Source: Anastatus disparis
Lineage: Eukaryota; Arthropoda; Insecta; Hymenoptera; Eupelmidae
Length of the DNA: 64,000 bases
Assembly: GCA_017163975.1 (NCBI GenBank)
Contig: JAFFSR010000292.1
Location: forward strand, 1,743,501 to 1,807,500
Reading direction: 5' to 3'
Shown here: positions 47,866-57,049 of the stretch, piece by piece
Position numbering within the stretch: the stretch's first letter is position 1
How the letters are laid out: every line of letters starts with the position of its first letter
The notes under the pieces: generated by a model
The model's database searches: none
The model's input: the letters and a program-made list of their open reading frames with translations, nothing else
What the model was told of the DNA's origin: nothing
Made by a program: the position numbers and the translations under genes

Positions 47866-47979
47866 TACGATACACGTGCTCTAAGTGGTCCTTTTTACAC
47901 GGCGTGCAGTTAGCGCCCGAGCGCAGCGAGGGTGCTAGGCACGTCGTGTAAGAGGACCACTTCGAGCACACGTATCGTA
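47866..47979. repeat. Hairpin with GCGCAGCGAGGG loop
   Basis: TACGATACACGTGCTCTAAG and TGGTCCTTTTTACACGGCGT pair with ACGTCGTGTAAGAGGACCAC and TTCGAGCACACGTATCGTA. The tip carries GCCCGAGCGCAGCGAGGG, a word seen in related form at 25097, 47270 and 54730. Confidence 0.75.
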
Positions 47980-48045
47980 TATTATTTTATAGCACGTGTG
48001 AGATAAATTCGCCACACGTAATTAATACCCCAGAAAATCAATATT

Positions 48046-48252
48046 ATCAAAACTATACACACCACGAATGATAATTCGTAAATAAAAACGAATTCTATAT
48101 ATCAGCAAAACTATGCACACCACGAATGATAATTCGTAAATAAAAACGAATTCTATATATCAGCAAAACTATGCACACCACGAATGATAATTCGTATATA
48201 AAAACGAATTCTATATATCAGCAAAACTATGCACACCACGAATGATAAATCG
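48046..48252. repeat. Tandem repeat, 58-bp unit, about 3.5 copies
   Basis: The unit starts AAAACTATGCACACCACGAA and contains the small palindrome GAATGATAATTCG and ACGAATTCTATATATCAGC. Copies are nearly identical, so the array is young or homogenised. Confidence 0.9.
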
Positions 48253-49257
48253 AAAAAAAGTAAAACTATTTATTATCAATGATAGACCCATCGCAAACAA
48301 AAAAAAAAAACGATATCAAAAATATTCTTAGATTGAGAAATTATATCAAATAAGTATTGATGTCAGTGATATTTTATTAATTAAATACAATATGATAAAA
48401 AGAGAACTTGCCGATTATTTAGATTTATGTATACACAGGTCAGACAAAGCAAAGCATCTAGTTTATTGTTCGTACAGCTATCTCTTTCTTTCTCATTCTT
48501 AGGCCATACACACTGTACACGCATGCGCGCCGCTCACAGATGTTTTGTTTCGACAACTCACGGCACAACAGTAATTTATAAACTATAGTTTTGATTTTCT
48601 TGATGTTTTCAATTCTTTATTAAAGTATTTATATTTTTTGATTGATTTTCTACGTATTATCATGTGTAAAAAGACATTTCTACGTATTAATATATATACA
48701 AAGAGTGATTGTGATGCGTGATTTCGATATTACTTTTTTGAACAGTATAATAAAGTGCGAAATTTCTGACGGTAGTACTTTTTTACACAGTTCAAAAAAG
48801 TTGTATTTAGCTCCCGCTAAATGGTGTAGAAAACGCGAATTTAGCTCACGCAGTGCTATAAAATAACTTACACTAGAGTATACTTATTGTGTATATAATC
48901 TGTCGCCTACCTGGGCTTTTCAAAAAAACCGATACTAAATGATGCTAATAAAATAGTAACAAGACAATGCATTCATAAATGAAAAAAAGTAAAGAAATTG
49001 CTTTCAATTAATTTTATTTATTATAATTAATAATTTTCTTCATTTCAATTACATAGAAATAATATAAGATTAATTACAACTATTAAAAGTTTAAAACAAA
49101 TAATATTAAAGCAAAGTTTTTTTGTAACAAATTGAACGTTAAAGACATAAGAAAAGTACTCAAATAAATTCATTTTTTTTCAGCATATGTAACAAAATAT
49201 ATAAAAGTTTATCATAAATGTACGAAAATTTTAAATATCGTAGAATCATTATCAACT
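48253..49257. other. AT-rich DNA downstream of the MATH-BTB locus
   Basis: No gene was recognised. A CpG-bearing patch at 48500-48560 (CACGCATGCGCGCCGCTCAC) resembles that near 36.1 kb. The 74-codon plus-strand frame at 48642-48866 has no recognised family. Confidence 0.45.
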
Positions 49258-50309
49258 TTACTTTAGAATAATTTTACAAAACATTTCTTCTATCAAATGA
49301 AAATGCAATTTAACTATATTATTATAGCCAGGTGTTGTTATCACTTTTTCTTTGTTTACAATGATGAAATCTATTAATTTGTTTTTTAAATCTCCAGAGT
49401 GAACCAAATGAGCAGCAAAGAGGAAATCGGATACATTATCAGTATTCATGCTTGTCTCGATTTTTTTTCGCATACAGTTTTAAGTTTGAGTGCGTTATAT
49501 TTATCCGCTGCAATCAATAGATCGACTAGTTTTTCCTTTTCCACAGCTGGTGTTTCTGCAGTATAAATAAAGTGCAAGAGTTGTTTAAAAACTTCTTGAT
49601 CAATATCTTTTATTATAATTTTTCTATCTTCTTTTTCCAACATATCTGTTTGAAACATTCTCGCGAATACTTCATTCCGTGTCGTTAAAATTAGTTGCTG
49701 AGCTTTGATTTCATTGTCATCTACTACAAAAGTAACGTCACTCATATTTTTACTTTCTAGTAATGTATGTAAATCACAGGCAAGTTTTTTGTGCGAATCA
49801 ATATTTAGTTTTAAAGTTGATATTTTATGTTCGTTTTCTGTTACAACCAAAATTTGTGTATCATAGCTTATGGGTGCCTTTATATATTGATTCCTCCAAG
49901 TGTTGCTCAATAATTGTGAATCGGTTGGACTTAAATCTTTCATGTTCCACTTCTTATCTATAGAATACAACTGTTGTGGGTTTTTACCACCAAAGGTCGA
50001 TTCAACGACAATATCACATGTTATGTAACCCTTTGAATTAGCATTGCATTTATATATCTCTTTGTATAAAAATACAAATAAGTTTTTTGTTGTTGTTGAA
50101 TTAAAAGTATCAGAAGTTGAACCAAGCAATGACCAATGGATTTTATGATTATCATCTTCTGTTATAATAATATTGGATTTTGCTTCATAATTAGACTGTT
50201 CATCAATTAAATACTTGAAAGTATCTCGATAAGTAAATATAGATATCATGCAGTCAAATAATTCTCCCTTGTAAACAGGTTTTGCATAACATTCGAATAT
50301 TTTTGACAT
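49258..50309 (-). pseudogene. MATH-BTB (SPOP-like) gene with a homopolymer frameshift
   Basis: The start at 50309 opens MSKIFECYAKPVYKGEL. Residues about 1-160 form a diverged MATH-like region with no predicted intron; MATH domains bind substrates. A BTB domain follows (residues about 180-285; MSDVTFVVDDNEIKAQQLIL, HFIYTAETPA, DLLIAADKYNALKL), which dimerises and binds Cullin-3 in the SPOP family. The frame ends at TGA just after CEKKSRQA. The next frame resumes with KKIETSMNTDNVSDFLFAAH, matching the BACK-like helices of the paralog at 57501-58124. The break is at a run of eight A (minus strand; 49461-49468); nine would keep the frame. Full length would be about 350 residues, normal for intronless insect MATH-BTB genes. 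The single indel may be a real inactivation or a sequencing error. The stop of the second part is at 49258. Confidence 0.85.
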
Positions 50310-50689
50310 CGTAGCGAAAAAATGTAGAAAAAATAAATAAATCCTTTACAAAACGTAACCAGTCCACTTACATTCACATGGATTTCAAAAAATACGTTGC
50401 AGAAGAAATCTTAAGATTAAAGTTTGTATATTATAGAAATTTTCTATGCTTACTATAATAGTTGATAGTCCAAATTTTTATTGCAAATACCGTGACTGTC
50501 TTTAAATTATTTTTTTTTCTATTGATATTGCGATTATTTCTTTAATCTTATTATCACTTCCGCATATAATGTAACTGAATGACGAAGACTTAAAGACCAG
50601 TGAATTGTACCTATACGCGTAGCGCATCCAAACAACGAATAGTAGAAGCAGAGATTAGCACTAATCTCTGGTAGAATTCAAGGTAGTTC
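50310..50689 (-). promoter_or_regulatory. Upstream flank of the MATH-BTB locus
   Basis: This flank is shared in diverged form with the relic at 10565-10790, so it was duplicated along with the gene. It therefore probably contains the original promoter/5' UTR, although no TATA box stands out. CACTAATCTCTGG and its inverse form a small hairpin at 50648-50672. Confidence 0.4.
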
Positions 50690-50990
50690 AATATCAGTTA
50701 CATAATAAAAATTCATTATCTTTAAAATGCTTTTAAATTTTTATTACAATTTTAAAACAATATCGTAAATAAGTGGTGCAAATTTCAAAACGATTTACCG
50801 TTTCTAACAAAACGATGAAATTACCATTTTGAACGAATTCACATCTTAGTTGCAATTTTAAAGTTCCCTATCTCAATTTAGAAACGGTGAATCGGTTTGA
50901 AACCTATACCACTTACTTATGTTGTTTTTAAATTGTGATAAAAATTTGAAAGACGATAAATTTTTTATGATATAACCAGTATTGAACCCA
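50690..50990. mobile_element. Diverged relative of the TTAA MITE at 19963-20288
   Basis: It shares AAATAAGTGGTGCAAATTTC, AAAACGATTTACCGTTTCTA and AATTTAGAAACGGTGAATCG with the element at 20 kb, in the same foldback arrangement. The ends are decayed and the TTAA flanks are not recognisable. Confidence 0.7.
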
Positions 50991-51178
50991 ATTTTCAAAC
51001 CGTTTTACACAAAAGAAAGCGCAACATATGAAAAATATTTAAATGTAGTAAATAAATGTAAGTAATATATTAATAAGATTTACTATGTTTACAGTATGGA
51101 AAAATTTTTAAGTTTAGCTACTGTAAAATTTTTGTATCAATCAAACTAAATGCATTAAAAGTTCTATTATTCCACAGC

Positions 51179-51350
51179 ATTTCTAACCCACCTACATTTC
51201 TAACCCATCTACATTTCTAACCCACATACATTTCTAACCCACCTGACTCTCTAACCCACTGGGTTAGAAATGTAGGTGGGTTAGAAATGCAGTGGGTTAG
51301 AAATGCAGTGGGCCAGAAATGCAGTGGGCCAGAAATGCAGTGGGCCAGAA
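51179..51350. repeat. Inverted tandem arrays of a ~17-bp TTTCTAACCCAC repeat
   Basis: At least five units of the form TTTCTAACCCACCTACA run up to about 51258. The array then flips through CTAACCCACTGGGTTAG into at least five units of GGGTTAGAAATGCAGT and GGGCCAGAAATGCAGT. The result is a near-perfect hairpin of head-to-head tandem repeats. Confidence 0.9.
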
Positions 51351-52060
51351 GCAACATAGCTTATCTACTAATGAATTAGCTATTATTGTATGCATTACAA
51401 ATGTTTAGAATACATTATTTACTTTCTGTTGTATGTGTGTGAGATACAGCAAACAAAGTAGGAAGGGAAAGACAATGTGAAAGTGTAAGTAATTATTTTC
51501 ATATTATGATGATTGAGAAAAATAATTTTCTTTTTTCTGAATTTGTAAGTGATTTGAGTTTTCCGCTGTTCATTTTCATGAAATAGAATGATCCTCAGAA
51601 GGAAATTCTATTTCGATGTACGATTTTCGAAAATTGTAGATTCTGAAAAGTTGAAAATTTTTTTTCTAATTTTCTGAGGTTTTTCTATTTTTTGCCCTTT
51701 ATTATTTCAAAATAAAGTGTCCTGTAAAAGGAAAATTCATTTTGATGTTTAGTTTTTTTACAAAGTGAATTCTTTGATTCTAGAAATTTGGATATAGTAG
51801 ACGTATGCCTACTACGTATGTATGCATTTAATAAATACTTGGTATATTTTTTTTTATTGCAAATGAACTGTCGTAATTTTATCTTCGATAATAGCAGTTT
51901 TCCAAAGAAACGTGACAAAAACTCGCTTTGCAATCGCATAAAATGTGCGTGACCAACAGGCTCTATCCATGATTCCTACGATAAAAAGTCAAAATTCGAG
52001 ACTTGATATCTCAAAATTGAATATGACTTGGGGGTTCAAATTTTAGCTAATGTGTAGAAA
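51351..52060. other. AT-rich DNA, nothing recognised
   Basis: No supported gene. The 84-codon minus-strand frame at 51685-51939 has no recognised family. Confidence 0.5.
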
Positions 52061-52570
52061 TAGTACATTGTTAACCAAGGGAGTAAAATAGGAGGTGATT
52101 TTTGCCCGAGTCAAGTGTGACAATACTGAAAGAACAAATCGAGAACACTTCCTTGTGCCCTCTACTGCTAAAGTTCCGTACGCACTTTTTTGGAAATATG
52201 CCTATACAAGCAACGATTCCATAAGCCATCGGGAAAAAGTCCGTATGCTCTATAAGCGTTCCGACTTTTTCCCGATGGCTTATGGAATCGTTGCTTGTAT
52301 ACAAGGCATATTTCCAAAAACGTGCGTACGGAACTATAGCAGCAGAGGGTGCAAGGAAGTATTCCTGATTTGTTCTCTCCGTGAATAAAGACGAGGGTAA
52401 AGACACCTTTACTTCCGTGGATAACATATTACCTTTTCATATACGAAGGGCGTCCAATCCAGCCACATTGAATATAAATTCATTAATAATACATAAAATA
52501 ATGGCATTAATAGATGATAAAAGAAAAATAAAAATGTGAAAATAAGACTGTCGAGGCAAGCAACAGTTGA
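52061..52570. repeat. Dispersed repeat R1, copy 1, carrying a foldback insertion
   Basis: Both flanks (GAAATAGTACATTGTTAACC at the left; CACCTTTACTTCCGTGGATA, GGCGTCCAATCCAGCCACAT and AAATGTGAAAATAAGACTGT at the right) are shared with the copy at 54669-54925, which lacks the 260-bp insertion at 52126-52385. Confidence 0.85.
52126..52385. mobile_element. Foldback element inserted in repeat R1
   Basis: The arms of about 118 bp are nearly exact inverted repeats (AGTTCCGTACGCAC, AACGATTCCATAAGCCATCG, GGGAAAAAGTC) around a loop of about 17 bases. Comparison with the empty copy at 54669-54925 shows AAT on both sides of the insert, a possible 3-bp target duplication. The open frames on either strand simply reflect the palindrome. 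Transcription would give a long, almost perfect hairpin RNA. Confidence 0.85.
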
Positions 52571-52596
52571 GTCCGAAAGGAGGACGGGCCCACACA

Positions 52597-53245
52597 GCAT
52601 GGAATATTTATGGAAGCTTCCTGGAATATTTGAAATATTTTAGGAATCTTCCATGGAATATTCCTGTAATGTTCGTATGTCCTTGATTCTTCCTACATTA
52701 GAATATTCCATGGAATATTGCTGGAAGATTCCAAGAATATTTTATTGGAATATTTAGGACACAGATCTTCTATTACACAGATCTTGCAGGAATATTTCAT
52801 GAAATATTCCATTGGAACATTCATGGAAGATTTCTGAAATATTGGAACAGAAGATTTGAAACATTTTATGAACCTTTCATGAAATATACACGAAAAATTT
52901 AAAGAATCTTTCATGAAATATTCCATGAAATATTTCTGGAAGATTTTAGAAATCTATCGTAAAATATTCCATGAAATATTCCTGGAAGATTTTAGAAATC
53001 TATCGTAAAATATTTCGTAGAATATTTATGGAAGATTCACAGAATATTGGCACAGAAGATTTGGAATATTTCAGGAATCTTCCATGAAATATTCCTTTAA
53101 TATTCGTATGTCCTTGATTCTTCCTATATTGGAATATTCCATGGAATAATCTTGAGAGATTTCAAGAATATTTCAATGGAAGGTTTGGGTAATCTCTCAT
53201 CTCTCATGAAATGTTTCTGGAAGATTTTTGAAAGATGTGAAATTC
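52597..53245. repeat. Degenerate GGAATATTCC / GGAAGATT satellite
   Basis: Words such as GGAATATTCCATGAAATATT and TCCTGGAAGATTTTAGAAAT recur every 20-25 bases in both orientations. A 46-bp unit starting GGAAGATTTTAGAAATC is duplicated around 52937. A longer block with ATGTCCTTGATTCTTCCTA occurs at about 52678 and 53108. No coding role. A second block follows at 53452-53675. Confidence 0.8.
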
Positions 53246-53451
53246 TGTGAGGGGATAGTATATATATTATATAATAACACATTATACTTATACATCAATA
53301 CATATACGCATACATAAACATTTAGTTATAAAATCGCATTTACATATTTGCCTGTACACATTAAAGCGCCGATACCTTTTCACTTATATAGTCAGTGAGG
53401 TATCTTCCAACCGCTCATGGATAAAACTCCCATTTAACGAACATCCCCCTA

Positions 53452-53675
53452 TCATGGAATAATTCTAAAATCTTTCATGCAATATTCCACTGGTAGATTA
53501 CTTAAATCTTTCTGTGAAATATTTCATGGAATATTTATGGAAGATTTATGTAATATTTCGATGTACGATTTTAAAGTTTTTTGAATCTTTCAGTGAAATT
53601 TTCATGGAATTTTTCTGTTCCATTGAAATATTCCAGTGGAAAAATTCGAAATATTCCAGTGAAATCTTCCATACT
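53452..53675. repeat. Second block of the GGAATATTCC satellite
   Basis: Same word family (TATTTCATGGAATATTTATG, GGAAGATTTATGTAATATTT), separated from the first block by about 200 bases of AT-rich DNA that lacks the repeat. Confidence 0.75.
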
Positions 53676-53765
53676 GTGTGGGGGGTTCAGAGGCGGAGCC
53701 CCTCATGGAGGTCAGGGGACAAAGCGGCGCCAGAGGGTTCGGGGGGGGGGGGGGTCGCCTTTGAC
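53676..53765. other. GC-rich insert with a GGGG-hairpin and G14 run
   Basis: About 90 bases of very high GC inside AT-rich satellite: GGGGGGTTCAGAGGCGGAGC, a stem formed by GGGG...CCCC, AGCGGCGCC, and a run of 14 G at 53741-53754. It looks like a fragment of a different dispersed repeat. The G run could form quadruplex structures and is likely to be unreliable in assembly. Confidence 0.6.
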
Positions 53766-53819
53766 TATAAAAAAATATCTTAAAAACCATTCAATTGAAA
53801 AAATATAAAATTAAAGAAA

Positions 53820-54625
53820 CTGCACATGAACCTATCAGCCCATTGACAGATCAACTCATGAAACCCGATGACCCATCGACCCATCTACCCATGCACCCAT
53901 CAACTTATTGAACCATACACCTATTGGCCCATTGATTTATTGACTAACTAACCCATCCACCCATGAATTAATCGGTCCATCAACCCATCGATCTATGAAC
54001 CTATCATCGACCCATTGAACTTCTGATCTATCGACCCATCAAATCATCAATCTATCGATTCATCGATCCATCAACCCTTCGACAAAGTAATCTATCCACC
54101 CATCAACCCATTCATCCATCCACTCATTGGGCCATCAACCCATCGACAATTTCATCTATCCTTCTATTGGCCCATCATTCGATTGGAAAATTCATTTATA
54201 CGCTCATAAACAAACCCATCTATCCACCCATCGGCCCATCAACCTATGGACAAATTCATCTATTCATCGATTAACAAATTCGTCTATCCACCCGATGGTT
54301 CATCAACCCATTAAAAATTCATTTATCCGCTCATAAATAAATTTATTCATCCATCCACTGGCTCATTAACCCATCGATAAATTCATCCATTGGCCCATCA
54401 ACCCATCGAGAAATTCATCTATCCGCTCATCTGCCCACCAACCCATCAACAAATTCATCTATCCACCTATCGGTCCATCAACCCATCGATTCAGTAACCC
54501 ATCGACATAATTATTTATCGCCCATCGTCATATTTATCGATTCGCCCATCGAACCATTGAGCCATCATTTCATCGTCCCATTAATCCACCCATGAATTCA
54601 TTGAACCACGTACCATTACTCAATT
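53820..54625. repeat. CCATC-type minisatellite, array 1 (degenerate)
   Basis: Built from CAACCCATCGA and CATCTATCC words with an underlying 4-bp (CCAT) and ~20/40-bp periodicity; degenerate compared with array 2. Its start (TTAAAGAAACTGCACATGAA) is shared with the start of array 2, so the two arrays are duplicates. Encoded Thr/Asn/Pro/Ser/Ile strings are repeat artefacts. Confidence 0.85.
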
Positions 54626-54668
54626 TATACATTGACTTATCTACCATTTAATATATAACTTTTAGACA

Positions 54669-54925
54669 CGAAATAGTACATTGTTAACCAAGGGAGTGAA
54701 ATAGGTGATTTTTGCCCGAGTCGAGTTTGACGCCGGAGCGAAGCGAGGGCGACAATAAAGACGAGGGCGAAAACACCTTTACTTCCGTGGATAACATATT
54801 ACTTTTTCATACACAAAAGGCGTCCAATCCAGCCACATTGAATATAAATTCATTTATAATACATAAAGTAACGGCATTAATAGATTATAAATTCAAAATG
54901 AAAATGTGAAAATAAGACTGTCGAA
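54669..54925. repeat. Dispersed repeat R1, copy 2 (empty site)
   Basis: It shares both flanks with 52061-52570. TAGTACATTGTTAACC and the inverse of GGTAATATGTTATCC-like ends give an imperfect hairpin; the tip carries GCCGGAGCGAAGCGAGGGCG at 54731. It sits between the two minisatellite arrays. Confidence 0.8.
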
Positions 54926-54964
54926 TTGAATAACTAAAAAAAATCTAAAATTAAAGAAATTGTC

Positions 54965-55832
54965 CATGAATCCATCAGCCCATCAACAGATAAACTCATC
55001 AAACCCGATGATCCATCGATCCATGAATCTATCGACCCATCATCCTGCCGAGCCACGTACTTTTTGACCCATCTACCCATGCAACCATCAACTTATTGAA
55101 CCATGAACCTATCGGCCCATTGATTTATTGACTAATTGATCCATTTACCCATGAATCCATCGATCTATAAACCTATCGACTTATTAATCTATCAATCCAT
55201 TGCTCCATCAACCCATCGACAGAGTAATCTATCCACCCATCAACAAATTCATCCATCCACCCAACAACCCATCAACCCATCGACATATTCATCTATCCAC
55301 GCATCGGCCCATCAACCCATCGACAAATTCATCTATCCGCCCATCAGTCCATAAACCCATCGACAAATTCATCTATCCGCCCATCAGCCCATCAACCCAT
55401 CGACAAATTCACCTATCCGCCCATTGGCTCACCAACCCGTCAATAAATTCATCTATCCGCCCATCGGCCCATAAACCCATCGACAAATTCATCTATCCGC
55501 CCATCGGCCCATCAACCCATCGACAAATTCATCTATCTGCCCATTGGCTCACCAACCCGTCAATAAATTCATCTATCCGCCCATCGGCCCATAAACCCAT
55601 TGACAAATTCATCTATCCGCCCATCAAGCCATCGACAAATTCATCTATCCGCCCATTGGCTCACCAACCCATCAACAAATTCATCTATCCATCCATCAAC
55701 CCATCGACCAATTCATCTATCCACCCATCAGTCCATAAACCCATCGACATATTCATTTATCGATCCATCGTTATATTTATCGATCTGCCCATCGAACCAT
55801 TGAGCCGTCATTTCATCGTCCCATGAATCCAC
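54965..55832. repeat. CCATC-type minisatellite, array 2 (40-bp unit, 120-bp higher order)
   Basis: In 55230-55740 the unit CCCATCGACAAATTCATCTA-TCCGCCCATCGGCCCAT(AAA) repeats about every 40 bases. Groups of three (120 bp) are more alike than adjacent units; the variant CATTGGCTCACCAACCCGTC marks every third unit. Because 120 is divisible by 3 the array stays open for 208 codons (55200-55826), but the product would be a pure 40-residue repeat with no start context. I treat it as non-coding. Confidence 0.9.
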
Positions 55833-56009
55833 CCATGAATACAGGCAATTGAAGAAAATCACTAAAATGTTACTAGATTTTCAAACACATACAGTTCCTT
55901 AGCATTGATAACTAGGAGCTTGAAACTTTTTTTAAATGAAAGCTGAGCTCAAATCCTTTCGAAATAGTAGTTATAGCATGTCAAAATATTATTTTTTCCC
56001 AAAGTTATA

Positions 56010-56857
56010 CACTGAGAAAAATGTCTGGATAAATTTTACTGCAAAAATATGAAAAATTACTATATAATATAGTAACGTTGTGACGTACTCGTTTGATGAG
56101 AAATATTACTTCATTTTGACAAATAATTCTTATATATGTAATATTTTTTACTAGAAAACACATGAAAAAGTAGTATTGATATTCAACAAAAATTGCTACA
56201 TAATATAGTAAAAATTGTAGAAATAATTTTTACTACATAAGTTAGTAAATTTTGTTGATTAAAATATTAATTTTATCTATAAAGATACCAAAATTCACTG
56301 CCTATATAGTAAATAATAATGTAAAATCAAAAAGCATAAATTCCTTGGAACATATATAGTAAAAAGTTTTATTTTATGTAGTAAATTGATTCGTCTGATT
56401 TTTAATTCGAAAACTTAACCTCAAAATTTTTAACTAAATTCAAAGTATCCTCTATAACATATGAGGACGATTCGAAGTATCTTGCGTAACATGTTAGCAT
56501 GGCGCAGTCGGTAACGTTCACGCTTCTCGTCCTCGCAGTCGGCGGATCGATCCCAACACAGGTAAGATTTTTTTTCTGAGTTTTCTTTCAAATATTATTT
56601 AAATTAATTTAATTGACTAAAAAAATAATTTAATAATTAATAAAAATTGTTTCGCATGTATAATACGTAAATAAAAATAATTCGAGATAAAAAAATAAAC
56701 GAATAAAATTTTTTTTCTATATATTATCTGCTCAATTAAAATTTACTATTTAAAATAGTAATTTTTCTTACAAAGCGAGTATGTCACAGCATTACTATAT
56801 TAAATAGTAATTTTATATATGTTTGTAGTAAAATTTATACAGACATTTCTCTCAGTG
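56010..56857. mobile_element. TA-flanked transposon, 848 bp, non-autonomous
   Basis: The termini start CACTGAGA (right end: CACTGAGAGAAATGTCTG; left: CACTGAGAAAAATGTCTGG). TA lies directly outside each (56008-56009 and 56858-56859). Subterminal inverted repeats (ATTACTATATAATATAGTAA and the like) extend over 100 bases. The interior contains a tRNA-like segment at 56493-56563 but no long frame. A Tc1/mariner-type target is likely. Confidence 0.85.
56493..56563 (+). repeat. tRNA-like sequence inside the 848-bp transposon
   Basis: GTTAGCATGGCGCAGTCGGT has an A box, and GGCGGATCGATCCCAACAC has a B box at tRNA-like spacing. The middle CTTCTCGTCCTCGCAG does not fold into a clean anticodon arm by eye. 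It is a tRNA pseudogene or SINE head carried as cargo, or an internal Pol III promoter of the element itself. Confidence 0.6.
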
Positions 56858-57049
56858 TAGCGTAATAAACATTACTAGGAAAATATTGAGCGTTGGGATC
56901 TAAAATTCTGTTTCCTTTCATATTTTGATATCTGAAAACTTATCCCAAAGTTTGCGCAAAATCCGTAATCCGGAGGTCTGATACTCTCCCAGTGAGTGTG
57001 AAAAACACTTTTATGAACATATAGAGCAATTTTCACAAAAATGAAGGAA

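Larger units (their letters stand above)
55841..56993. mobile_element. Palindromic element, family P, split by a TA-flanked insertion
   Basis: The left part (55841-56007: GGCAATTGAAGAAAATCACT, AAGTTAT end) and right part (56860-56993: GCGTAATAAACATTACTAGG, GCGCAAAATCCGTAATCCGG) join into the same palindromic family as 41.9, 45.1 and 46.3 kb. At the break the undisturbed family copy at about 46564 reads AAAGTTAGAGCGTAATAA. The left end is truncated within the arm, at the minisatellite boundary. Confidence 0.78.

Noticed and set aside
49763..49963. 66-codon plus-strand frame
   Set aside because: It is the antisense shadow of the MATH-BTB locus.
51179..51350. Telomeric repeat remnant
   Set aside because: The units contain GGGTTAG but have a ~17-bp period, not the TTAGG pentamer expected for most insect telomeres.
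52071..52427. Paired frames on both strands (97 and 118 codons)
   Set aside because: They mirror each other because the DNA is a near-perfect palindrome; the two proteins share the same peptides.
55200..55826. 208-codon plus-strand frame
   Set aside because: It is an exact reflection of the 40/120-bp minisatellite, with overlapping frames of the same kind, and has no start context.
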